Shown: piece by piece, positions 1-6,375 of the stretch
How positions within the stretch are numbered: position 1 is the stretch's first letter
How the letters are laid out: each line of letters begins with the position of its first letter
From: Actinomycetota bacterium
Lineage (GTDB): Bacteria; Actinomycetota; Thermoleophilia; UBA2241
Assembly: GCA_026392265.1 (NCBI GenBank)
Contig: JAPLCL010000197.1
Span: 1 to 10,030 of the forward strand
Reading direction: 5' to 3'
Length of the DNA: 10,030 nucleotides
Program-made: the position numbers and the translations under genes
Notes under the pieces: generated by a model
What the model was told of the DNA's origin: nothing
The model's input: the letters and a program-made list of their open reading frames with translations, nothing else
The model's database searches: none

Positions 1-1047
1 CTACTGAACCCTTGGGCGCACTGGGACGGCGTCTGGTACATCAAGATCGCCACGGGCGGCTACGCCGACGGCGACGGCAGCACCGCCTTCTTCCCGCTGT
101 TTCCCATGCTGCTGCGCTATGTCGGCCTGGTGTTCAGCGGCAACCTGGTCATCACCGGAATCGTCATCTCACTGGTCTGCTACGCCGGGTGCGTCTGGCT
201 GCTGTATCGGCTCGTGCGCTCGGACTTCGACGACGAGGTGGCGTCCCGGGCGGTCATCTATCTCGCCATCGGCCCGCTGTCCTTCTTCCTCCAGGCCATC
301 TACACGGAGTCGCTCTTCCTGGTCCTGACCCTCGCCTGCTTCGTCTTCGCCCGCGAAGGCCGCTGGCGCCTCGCAGGCGTCATGGGGCTGCTGGCCACGC
401 TGACCCGCAGCACCGGGGTGCTGCTGCTCGTGCCCATGGTCTACTACTACTACGAGCGGCGCGGGTGGAAGCTGCGCCGCACCGACTCGCACGTCGCCAA
501 CCTCCTCATGGTGGTCGAGGGCATCCTCGTGTGGATGACGTATCTGAGCCTCGTCTTCGGCAAGCCCCTGCTCTTTTCGACGGCTCAGGCACAGTGGGAG
601 CGCGGCTTCGCCTTCCCCAACTACACGGTCGCACGCGCCGTGGTCACGCTGGTCTGGGGGCTGCGCAAGCTCATCTCCGCCGAGTTCTATCGGGTGTTCT
701 GGGAGGTCCCCCGGCCGGGCTCAGAGTACAGCACGGCCGGCACCAACATCATCAACATGATCTTTCTTGTCGGCGCCGCTCTGCTGCTTTGGTATGGCGC
801 CCGGCGGCTGCCGCGCGCGTACTCCTGGTATGCCCTCGCCGCGCTCGCCTACCCGCTCTTCTTCCCCTCGCAGTACGTCCCGCTGATGTCGTACCCGCGC
901 TTCACGCTCACCGTGTTCCCCTTGTACGTGGCGCTAGCCCTGTACACCCGCGACAAGCCGCGCGCGCACAAGGCGGTGGTGATCGTCGGGCTCGTGCTCC
1001 TGGTGGCGCTCACCGCCAAGTTCGCGGCCTTCAGCTGGGTGGCCTGA
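1..1047 (+). CDS. PIG-V-like membrane mannosyltransferase, 5' end missing
   Basis: The reading frame is open from the first base, so the N-terminus lies outside the window; 348 residues are visible. The first internal ATG (position 106) is not the true start, because the sequence before it already reads as the conserved first outer loop of PIG-V/GPI-mannosyltransferase-2-like proteins: NPWAHWDGVWYIKIATGGY, then AFFPLFPMLLR. About eight hydrophobic segments follow, separated by short basic loops, as in a GT-C enzyme. Family knowledge: these enzymes transfer mannose from a polyprenyl-phosphate donor to an acceptor on the outer face of the membrane. The WD pair at visible residues 8-9 is the likely acidic catalytic site (inference). 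The gene converges on the DUF2079 gene with only 18 bases between the stops. It probably uses donor made by the family 2 transferase in the opposite operon. Acceptor unknown. Confidence 0.8.
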   Translation, partial: LLNPWAHWDGVWYIKIATGGYADGDGSTAFFPLFPMLLRYVGLVFSGNLVITGIVISLVCYAGCVWLLYRLVRSDFDDEVASRAVIYLAIGPLSFFLQAIYTESLFLVLTLACFVFAREGRWRLAGVMGLLATLTRSTGVLLLVPMVYYYYERRGWKLRRTDSHVANLLMVVEGILVWMTYLSLVFGKPLLFSTAQAQWERGFAFPNYTVARAVVTLVWGLRKLISAEFYRVFWEVPRPGSEYSTAGTNIINMIFLVGAALLLWYGARRLPRAYSWYALAALAYPLFFPSQYVPLMSYPRFTLTVFPLYVALALYTRDKPRAHKAVVIVGLVLLVALTAKFAAFSWVA

Positions 1048-1065
1048 GCGCCCCGGGCGACCACG

Positions 1066-2721
1066 CTAGGGCGTGGGGGAGGCCGCGGGCGTGGGAGACG
1101 CTTGGGGGGCGCCGACGCCCGGCAGTGCCCCGGGGTTCGGCGCGACTCGCTTGAAGACGTACACGCCGTCCTTGGCGTAGACAGAGACGAAGCGGTTGTC
1201 GAGCACGAGCTTGCCGAGCGCAAGCTGATGCATCTGTTTGTTTTCCTTGTCGAAGAAGAAGGGGTGTTTCTCGTCCACGAGCACCCAGTCGGCGCCGCCA
1301 AAATACGGGAACACGAAGGCGACCCGTCGCGCCGCAAGCTGGGCGCCGGCATTGTTGTTGGCCGAGACCTTGGCATCGCCCGGGATCATCTTCACGGCTT
1401 CGTCGAGCGCGGCGGCGTGAGCGGTCCGCGCGTAGTACTGCCCGCCGTAGGCGGCGCCGGGCAGCGAGAACGGGAGCGGACCCATGAAGAAGTTGCCGGC
1501 AAGCGCGGCGAACAGCACGAGCAGAGCCAGAGTCTCACGGCGCAGGCGCTGCCCCGCCATGGCTTTCTCCGCGCGCCAGAAGCCGCCGCCCAGCCAGCGC
1601 CACAGGCGCATCACGCCAAGGACCGCGGCGGCGAAGAGAAAGGGGATCTCCAGTGCCGTGTAGTGGAACTCGATACGGCGCTGGAACGTGGTCGCCGACA
1701 GGGCGTTGAGAAGCAGCTCCGGGGCGGCGATGAGCACGGTCAGCGGGCTGAGCAGAGACGCGAAGCCGAAGGGCCACAGGAGCTTGAGCCAGTAGTCGAG
1801 GTTGCCGAGCGCGGCGAGGTCGGCAACGGTCTGGCCGGGGTGAGTGATGGCGGTCTTGACCACCTCGCCGGCGCCCTGTCCGTAGTCGCCGTAGCGGGCG
1901 ATGAAGGTGCTCTGATCGCCGTTGTAGTGCGGGATGATCAGCCACACCGCGACGGCGAAATAGGCGGCGGCGGCGGCCGTCAGGATGAGCGGCCGCCACG
2001 ACCGCTGGCGAATCGCGAAGTACGCTCCCATCATGGCGATCACCAGCGGCACCGTCTCCTTGCACGAGGCCGCCAGCACGACGAAAGGCAGCGCCCACAG
2101 CCAGCGACCCTCTTCGAGGTACAGGAAGGCCCACAAGAGGAACGGCGTTGCCAGAGCGACGGGGTGGAACTCGTTGAGCACCAGAAAGCCAAGCGCAGGG
2201 TAGAGCAGGTAGGCGCCGGCAAGCAGCGCCCCGGCGCGCGGGTCACGCGTGACCCGCGTCCCCAGGCGATACGCCGGCCAGGCGCCGGTGGCGACGATGA
2301 CCGCCTGGAGCACGAGGAGCATGGCCGGGCTCGGCCACACTAGCCAGGGGAGCGCGAACAGCGCCAGGATGGGGTCGACATGCGAGCCGAGTCGCGACAT
2401 CTGTCGCGGCTTGAGCTCGCCGGTGGTGATCTCGAGAAAGTGCCCGTGAGCGGTGTTGTAGACCGCCTGGACCATGTTGCCGAGATCGAAGCGGGCGTCC
2501 ATATAGGCGCGGTACTTGAGCCACGAGAGCAGGGCGTAGATCGCCGCGAACAGTAGCGCGCCGACGATGACGTACACGGCGTTGCGGCGGAAGAGCCGGA
2601 CGCGCTGGGCGTCCTCGAGCTCAGTGACCGGCGCGAGGGCGAGGGGCCCGACGCGCTGCCCGGCCGCGGCCGTGCCGGCCGCGGCTCGCCTCCGCGCCGC
2701 CTTCTCGCGGCGTCCGCTCAC
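1066..2721 (-). CDS. DUF2079 polytopic membrane protein (GT-C-like)
   Basis: 551 residues from a GTG start that overlaps the upstream gene's stop by four bases. An AAGGG-like ribosome site lies six bases before it. The N-terminal 45 residues are basic and Ala/Arg-rich, followed by a helix at about 48-68. The DUF2079 signature then follows: RFDLGNMVQAVYNTAHG (77-93), SRLGSHVDPILALF (109-122) and NEFHPVAL (183-190). About ten hydrophobic segments extend to residue 418. Residues 430-530 look like a soluble extracellular domain, and the end is SPTPAASPTP, similar in style to the Thr/Pro tails of the right-hand operon. DUF2079 proteins are uncharacterised but resemble GT-C glycosyltransferases in layout; D79, H114 and D116 are candidate active-site residues (inference). 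It is the last gene of the glycosylation operon and may transfer sugar from a polyprenol-phosphate donor outside the membrane. Confidence 0.88.
   Translation of the reverse strand: MSGRREKAARRRAAAGTAAAGQRVGPLALAPVTELEDAQRVRLFRRNAVYVIVGALLFAAIYALLSWLKYRAYMDARFDLGNMVQAVYNTAHGHFLEITTGELKPRQMSRLGSHVDPILALFALPWLVWPSPAMLLVLQAVIVATGAWPAYRLGTRVTRDPRAGALLAGAYLLYPALGFLVLNEFHPVALATPFLLWAFLYLEEGRWLWALPFVVLAASCKETVPLVIAMMGAYFAIRQRSWRPLILTAAAAAYFAVAVWLIIPHYNGDQSTFIARYGDYGQGAGEVVKTAITHPGQTVADLAALGNLDYWLKLLWPFGFASLLSPLTVLIAAPELLLNALSATTFQRRIEFHYTALEIPFLFAAAVLGVMRLWRWLGGGFWRAEKAMAGQRLRRETLALLVLFAALAGNFFMGPLPFSLPGAAYGGQYYARTAHAAALDEAVKMIPGDAKVSANNNAGAQLAARRVAFVFPYFGGADWVLVDEKHPFFFDKENKQMHQLALGKLVLDNRFVSVYAKDGVYVFKRVAPNPGALPGVGAPQASPTPAASPTP
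2237..2258. repeat. 22-bp perfect palindrome inside the DUF2079 gene
   Basis: The sequence is its own reverse complement over 22 bases, centred between 2247 and 2248 on an ACGCGT core, with no spacer. It lies within codons for about residues 155-162 (TRVTRDPR) of the DUF2079 protein. It could be a dyad-symmetric protein-binding site, or chance in GC-rich coding sequence. It does not match the usual parS core (CACGTG centre). Confidence 0.5.
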
Positions 2722-3677
2722 GCCGTGCCCTTTCTGCGGCGCAGAAGCGCCTCACCCGCCACGACGAGACCCACGAAGGCCAGCTCGATGACCGTCACCC
2801 AGACACGCAGAAGAAGGGCCCAGGCGAGCGCGACACCGCCGGGGAGCTGCTTCGCGAGAGACGCGGTGAAAACCGCCTCGCGCACGCCGATGCCGCTGGG
2901 AAAGACGAACGCGGCCATGCCCACCACGTAGGCGAGGGCGTTAGCGACGATCACGAGCGGCAGCGCCTCGATGGCAAGGCCGGTCACGGCGCGCGCCAGG
3001 AACCAGGCGCCTGCGCCGGCCACGAACCAGCTGACCACGAAGGAGCCCAGTAGCACAAGCACCGCGCCGAAGCCCAGAGTGACGTCCAGCGGGGGGCGCC
3101 GCAGCAGCCGCAGCGCCCACGCCGACAGCGGCGCGAACACGCGGGGGTGCAGAAGCGCCATCAGCACGGGGATGGCGATGAGGCTCAGCGCCGTCACGCC
3201 GGGGCGGTACTCCCAGAACGGGAACAGGATCGCCATCGCGACCAGCGCCGAGCACACCCCAAGAGCCTGCTCGTACACCATGGCCGCCGTCACCCGGTCC
3301 ACCGGCAGCCCCTGGGCGTGGCTCAGCCAGGCGCGACTCAGATACATGAAGACGTTGCCTGGGATGTAGCGCGCGAGGATCGACTTGGCCCAGGTCGCGG
3401 CCGCCAACGGGAACGGGCTGCGTACGGCGAACCCGCGCAGCAGCAACCACCAGAAGACGGTCTGCAGAAAGTAGAAGAGCAGAAACGCCACCCCGGACAG
3501 CACGAGCCACCATGGGCGCAGCGCCCAGTCGTAGTCCTTGACGCTCGCCCACGAGCGCACCAGATAGGCGGCGAGGAAGTACACGGTGGCCGCCACCAGA
3601 AGCATCTGAGCGGCGCGGAGCAGCGGGCGGAGCCAGGGCCGCACCGGACGCTGCGGCACCTCGACGGCGCCGCTCAC
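2718..3677 (-). CDS. Flippase-like LPG-synthase transmembrane protein (UPF0104/AglD-type)
   Basis: 319 residues, GTG start, with GGAGG at 3682-3686 four bases before it. Its start overlaps the stop of the glycosyltransferase gene, and its stop overlaps the start of the DUF2079 gene, both as GTGA. About eight hydrophobic helices are visible (roughly 22-42, 57-80, 130-153, 160-177, 200-228, 236-258, 281-306). The family's hallmarks are present: SILARYIPGNVF at 99-110, a following Glu (E136), and FVFPSGIGVREAVF at 257-270. The family (PF03706) includes the membrane half of MprF and archaeal/bacterial proteins next to glycosyltransferases. The soluble aminoacyltransferase domain of MprF is absent, so lysyl-phosphatidylglycerol synthesis is unlikely. 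In this context it more likely flips or handles a lipid-linked sugar, or acts in glycolipid assembly (inference). Confidence 0.85.
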   Translation of the reverse strand: MSGAVEVPQRPVRPWLRPLLRAAQMLLVAATVYFLAAYLVRSWASVKDYDWALRPWWLVLSGVAFLLFYFLQTVFWWLLLRGFAVRSPFPLAAATWAKSILARYIPGNVFMYLSRAWLSHAQGLPVDRVTAAMVYEQALGVCSALVAMAILFPFWEYRPGVTALSLIAIPVLMALLHPRVFAPLSAWALRLLRRPPLDVTLGFGAVLVLLGSFVVSWFVAGAGAWFLARAVTGLAIEALPLVIVANALAYVVGMAAFVFPSGIGVREAVFTASLAKQLPGGVALAWALLLRVWVTVIELAFVGLVVAGEALLRRRKGTA

Positions 3678-4792
3678 TTCGCCTCCAGCGCCGCCAGCAG
3701 TCCGGCGGCGACGAGCGGCGGCGTGAGCGCCCGCCGGTAGAGGGCAAGCGCGGCGGCGCCAAGCCGGCCGCGCTCTTCGATGACGAGCAGGCGCCGCAAC
3801 GCCGCCGCCAGGGCGGCCCCGTCGGCGGCCGGCACCAGCAGCGCGTCCTCGCCGTCGTGCAGCAGCTCACGGGCACCCGGCGTGCCGGCCGTCACCACCG
3901 GGCGGCCGCAGGCGAGCGCGTCGTACACCTTGTTTGGGACCACGCGCGCGGCCTTGTCCGACCCGCCGAAGACGCCAAGGCAGATGTCGGCGGCCAGCGT
4001 GTGAGCGCGGAGCTCGGCCGGCGGCAGGGCGCCGAGCCACTCCACGTTGGCAAGGCCGCGACGGGCGATCTCGGCGCGGAGTGCCCCCGAGAGCTGCCCC
4101 TCGCCGGCGAGCACGAAGCGGAACGGCTCGGTACGCAGGCGCTCAGCACCGGCGAGGACCGTCTCGGCGCCGTGCAGGGGGCTCCACTTGCCGTACTGGA
4201 ACACGGTGAGCGGCTCGCCGTGCTCGAGCGGGCGCGCGCCGCCGGTGGCCTGCGGCGCCGGCAGCGCCCCCACGGGCACCACGGCGAGCTTGCGCCGCGG
4301 GAGCGCAAACTCGGCCTCGTAGTAGGCCGCGTGCGCCCACGTGTCGGCGAGCACGAGGCTGGGGAGGGCGAAGGCGGCACGATCGACGGCGCGCACGGCG
4401 GCCGCCTTCCAGCCGCCGGCAGAGACGAGGCCACGGTCTGCGGCAAACGTGTCCCAGAGCGACACCAGCGGGTCGAACACGAGACGCGTGTGCCGGAAGG
4501 CGGCCAGCACACGGCCGAACGGCACCAGAAAGTGCCCCGGGTAGCCGACCACTACCGCGTCGATCTGAAGCCTGCGGCGGTGCTGCGCGAACAGCCGCGC
4601 GTGAGCCTCGAGGACCCCAGCGGCCAATCGCGCAGCGCCGCGGGGGGTCGCCATCTGCGCCGCCGTCAGAGGCGGCAGAGACGCTTGAAACTCGAAGACC
4701 TCGACGCCCAGTTCGCGCAGACCGGTGATGAGCACGGCATTGCGCGGATAGGCGGGATCGTACGTGCCGAAGTAGGCGACGGCGCTGGTCAC
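3674..4792 (-). CDS. GT-B glycosyltransferase (family 4-like)
   Basis: 372 residues, cytoplasmic in appearance with no clear membrane helix. The GTG start overlaps the preceding stop, and no ribosome site is visible upstream, so coupled re-initiation is likely. The N-terminal Rossmann half (1-180) is divergent: FGTYDPAYPRNAVL at 8-21 is a typical acceptor-side opening. The C-terminal half has the donor-site elements: FQYGKWSPLHGAETVL (198-213), LAGEGQLSGAL (228-238), and VPNKVYDALACGRPVVT (285-301) before GARELLHDGEDALLV. This is the degenerate form of the EX7E motif, with Asp (D291) in the second acidic position. It probably adds a sugar from a nucleotide donor to a lipid-linked or cell-surface glycan intermediate. 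The exact sugar cannot be read from sequence. It is the second gene of the operon. Confidence 0.85.
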   Translation of the reverse strand: MTSAVAYFGTYDPAYPRNAVLITGLRELGVEVFEFQASLPPLTAAQMATPRGAARLAAGVLEAHARLFAQHRRRLQIDAVVVGYPGHFLVPFGRVLAAFRHTRLVFDPLVSLWDTFAADRGLVSAGGWKAAAVRAVDRAAFALPSLVLADTWAHAAYYEAEFALPRRKLAVVPVGALPAPQATGGARPLEHGEPLTVFQYGKWSPLHGAETVLAGAERLRTEPFRFVLAGEGQLSGALRAEIARRGLANVEWLGALPPAELRAHTLAADICLGVFGGSDKAARVVPNKVYDALACGRPVVTAGTPGARELLHDGEDALLVPAADGAALAAALRRLLVIEERGRLGAAALALYRRALTPPLVAAGLLAALEAK

Positions 4793-5802
4793 GATTTGTC
4801 GGCGGCGCCCGCGGCGACGGGAGCCGGGGCGACCGCGGCGTCTTGCGGAGCGGCGGCGCGAGCGGGCCCCACCACGAGCGCCACCTGCGCGTCGTCGGGC
4901 CCGCCGCGAGCCCGCGAGTTGGCGATCAGCTCGCCGATCAGGCCCAGCGAGAGCAACTGCACGCCCACGATGATGAGCAGCGCGCCCAGCAGCAGCAGCG
5001 GACGCTGCCCGATGGGGTTGCCGAAGACGAGTTTGTCGACGGTGAGATACACCTCGACAAGCACACCGATGAGGATGAGAAGGGTACCGATACCCCCGAA
5101 GAGATGCTGCGGGCGGTGCTGGTAGCGACCGAGGAAGAGCACCGTGAGAAGATCGAGATAGCCGCGCAGATAGCGCTGCCAGCCGTACTTTGACTTGCCG
5201 GCCGTGCGCCGCCGGTGACTGACCGGCATCTCGGTGACACGGAAGCCGGCCTGCGCGGCCACGACGGGGATGTAGCGGTGCTGCTCGCCGTAGACATGGA
5301 TAGTGTCCACCACGTCGCGGCGGTAGGCCTTGAGGCCGCAGTTGAAGTCGTGCAGGGGGATCCCTGAGGTGCGCCGCACCGTCCAGTTGAAGAGGCGCGA
5401 AGGGACCGTCTTGTTGAGCGGATCCTGACGGCTCTGTTTCCAGCCCGAGACCAGGTCGTAGCCCTCGTCTAGCCGGGCGACGAGACCGGGGATCTCTGCG
5501 GGGTCGTCCTGACGGTCGCCGTCGAGCGTGACCACGTAATCGCCGCGCACGGCTTCAAAGCCGTGGGCGAGCGCCGCCGCCTTGCCGAAGTTGCGCCGCA
5601 GCTTGACGACGCGCACGTCGTCGCGGGCGGCCACGAGCCGCTCCATCGCGGCGAACGAGCCGTCGGTGGAACCGTCGTCGACGAAGACGATCTCAAAGGC
5701 CATGCCGGCGGCCACGAGCGCTGCGTCGATCTCCGCGACGAGCGGCTCGATGCTATCGGCCTCGTTGAAGACCGGGATGACAAGTGAGGTCAAGGCAGGC
5801 AT
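4789..5802 (-). CDS. Family 2 polyprenol-phosphate glycosyltransferase (DPM1/GtrB-like)
   Basis: 337 residues from an ATG; first gene of the leftward operon. The GT-A domain shows IPVFNEADSI (9-18), VDDGSTDGSF (41-50), RRNFGKAAALAHGF (69-82), the metal-binding DGD at 94-96 in TLDGDRQDDP, DFNCGLKAYRR (152-162), and the loop HRRRTAGKSKYGWQRYLRG (196-214). Two hydrophobic helices follow (about 235-255 and 268-292), ending GELIANSRARGG, then an Ala/Pro-rich tail to 337. This layout is that of enzymes such as GtrB, ArnC and bacterial polyprenol-phosphate mannose/glucose synthases, which move a hexose from a nucleotide sugar to undecaprenyl (or decaprenyl) phosphate. Whether the sugar is mannose or glucose is not decidable here; the PIG-V neighbour favours mannose. 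The product would supply the GT-C-type enzymes encoded alongside. Confidence 0.9.
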   Translation of the reverse strand: MPALTSLVIPVFNEADSIEPLVAEIDAALVAAGMAFEIVFVDDGSTDGSFAAMERLVAARDDVRVVKLRRNFGKAAALAHGFEAVRGDYVVTLDGDRQDDPAEIPGLVARLDEGYDLVSGWKQSRQDPLNKTVPSRLFNWTVRRTSGIPLHDFNCGLKAYRRDVVDTIHVYGEQHRYIPVVAAQAGFRVTEMPVSHRRRTAGKSKYGWQRYLRGYLDLLTVLFLGRYQHRPQHLFGGIGTLLILIGVLVEVYLTVDKLVFGNPIGQRPLLLLGALLIIVGVQLLSLGLIGELIANSRARGGPDDAQVALVVGPARAAAPQDAAVAPAPVAAGAADKS

Positions 5803-5819
5803 AGAGGTTCACTAGGATA
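5803..5819 (-). promoter_or_regulatory. Candidate -10 box and very short leader for the glycosylation operon
   Basis: Reading leftwards, TATCCT (5819 to 5814) fits a TAnnnT -10 element, and the ATG of the family 2 transferase follows only 11 bases later. No purine-rich ribosome site lies between them. If this box is used, the transcript would start within a few bases of the ATG, i.e. be leaderless or nearly so, which is common in actinobacteria. No convincing -35 is seen 16-18 bases upstream, so the call is weak. Confidence 0.3.
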
Positions 5820-5837
5820 CAACGTCGCGGCGTACGG

Positions 5838-5875
5838 CGATGGGCCGGGGGCGCATCCGCGCCCCCGGCCCATCG
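5838..5875 (-). terminator. Strong 17-bp perfect hairpin, probable terminator of the small gene
   Basis: Arms 5838-5854 and 5859-5875 are perfectly complementary over 17 bases, with a four-base loop (ATCC). The stem is almost all G/C. It starts 26 bases after the stop of the small leftward gene and ends before the start of the glycosylation operon, so a terminator insulating the two is the simplest reading. There is no U-run after it on the leftward strand, as is frequent in high-GC genomes. As DNA it is also a near-perfect dyad, so a protein or repeat-element role is possible. Confidence 0.6.
5843..5864 (+). repeat. 22-base GC-rich motif, copy 1 (hairpin core)
   Basis: This stretch of the intergenic hairpin recurs at 9157-9178 with 21 of 22 identical bases (A/G difference at the thirteenth base). 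It reads GGCCGGGGGCGC, then A, then TCCGCGCCC. The match ends exactly where the second copy loses hairpin symmetry. Confidence 0.5.
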
Positions 5876-5901
5876 ACCAGCATGGCATCTTTTGGCCGGA
5901 C

Positions 5902-6159
5902 TCACTCGTCCAGGCCCTCGTCCTCTGTGAGGACGCGCACGGTGCTGCCGTCGGCGCTCAACTCCCGGCGGTGAACGTCCCCGTAGGCCGCACGACCGTC
6001 GCCCGCGAACGCGTCGCGGGCGCGCCGGCCAATCACCTGCACGTCGTCGCTCACGCTGCTGTTGAGCAGAGCCGCGAGGTGCGGATTGTTGACCTTGAGC
6101 TTGACGCCGAAGAACTCGACGCTACTGGGTCCCTCGCTTGTCTCATCAACCGCCATCAT
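5902..6159 (-). CDS. Small hypothetical protein, about 85 residues
   Basis: I do not recognise this protein. The frame opens at a TTG at 6198, but no ribosome site precedes that codon. Two adjacent ATGs at 6159 and 6156, preceded by GGGGA, give a more natural product beginning MMAVDETSEG. The core reads VEFFGVKLKVNNPHLA then LLNSSVSDDVQVIGRR, a pattern of alternating hydrophobics suggesting a small alpha/beta domain; the ends are acidic (TEDEGLDE). There is no signal peptide, membrane helix, Cys pair or obvious DNA-binding motif. It is transcribed alone, divergently from the toroid/ExbB/DUF2149 operon and ahead of a strong hairpin. Codon use is GC-rich like the neighbours, which supports a real gene. 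A regulatory or adaptor role is possible but not shown. Confidence 0.6.
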   Translation of the reverse strand: MMAVDETSEGPSSVEFFGVKLKVNNPHLAALLNSSVSDDVQVIGRRARDAFAGDGRAAYGDVHRRELSADGSTVRVLTEDEGLDE

Positions 6160-6214
6160 GTCCCCATACCGTGGCCATCGGCGTCTCACACTCCTCAAGT
6201 TAGCCGCCTAGACA

Positions 6215-6220
6215 AATATA
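6215..6220 (-). promoter_or_regulatory. Candidate -10 box for the small leftward gene
   Basis: On the leftward strand this reads TATATT, the best -10-like hexamer in an otherwise GC-rich region. It lies 17 bases before the TTG at 6198 and about 55 bases before the preferred ATG pair. An AGGAG sequence (6191-6195) lies just inside. No good -35 match is present at the expected distance. Confidence 0.3.
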
Positions 6221-6324
6221 CCTGTGGCGCGAGCCTGAACTGCGGGCCTGGGGCCCGCGTCACCCGAGCAGCGACCTGCCGCCCGGCATACATTCCCGCG
6301 GTATACGCGGCAACGGGGGCTTGG

Positions 6325-6330
6325 TACGAT
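6325..6330 (+). promoter_or_regulatory. Candidate -10 box for the toroid/ExbB/DUF2149 operon
   Basis: TACGAT fits the TAnnnT pattern of actinobacterial -10 elements and lies 45 bases before the preferred ATG. A transcript from it would begin near 6337 and include the small stem at 6343-6358. No -35 hexamer of the TTGACA type is found at 16-18 bases upstream, so an activator or alternative sigma factor may be needed if this box is real. Confidence 0.25.
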
Positions 6331-6364
6331 GACGCATAGCCTCCCGCACCGGCGCGGGCGAGTT

Positions 6365-6369
6365 GGAGG
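6365..6369 (+). promoter_or_regulatory. Ribosome site that decides the toroid gene start
   Basis: GGAGG directly abuts the ATG at 6370, leaving no spacer, but stands six bases before the ATG at 6376. The second ATG is therefore the more plausible start. Confidence 0.6.
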
Positions 6370-6375
6370 ATGAGG

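Larger units (their letters stand above)
6160..6375. promoter_or_regulatory. Divergent intergenic region with three short hairpins
   Basis: This separates the small leftward gene from the rightward toroid operon. Short perfect stems occur at 6242-6258 (7 bp, 3-base loop), 6296-6310 (5 bp, 5-base loop) and 6343-6358 (5 bp, 6-base loop). The last sits just before the ribosome site of the toroid gene. The stretch 6211-6222 is unusually AT-rich for this window. I looked for a cobalamin riboswitch B12 box (GCCACTG) and found none. No tRNA, or complete reading frame with a ribosome site, was seen. Confidence 0.35.

Noticed and set aside
2237..2258. parS site for the ParB encoded at the right edge
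   Set aside because: The palindrome is centred on ACGCGT with GGGTC arms. Canonical parS is centred on CACGTG with TTTC arms, so the match is too poor.
1102..2343. Long open frame (413 codons) on the + strand opposite the DUF2079 gene
   Set aside because: Its product is a charged, Arg/Gly/Glu/His-rich sequence with no membrane or domain pattern, while the opposite strand encodes a clear DUF2079 protein. It is a GC-rich shadow frame.
2658..2690. Tandem GC-rich repeat in the start of the DUF2079 gene
   Set aside because: An 11-base unit occurs twice with a 15-base offset and encodes an Ala-rich stretch. It is ordinary low-complexity coding sequence in a disordered N-terminus.
3857..5125. Long open frame (422 codons) on the + strand across the two glycosyltransferase genes
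   Set aside because: It spans two well-recognised genes on the other strand, has low-complexity Arg/Gly/His-rich sequence and no domain signature.
6160..6375. Cobalamin riboswitch ahead of the toroid operon
   Set aside because: Looked for because of the corrinoid hypothesis. The conserved B12 box is absent and the stems do not resemble the class.
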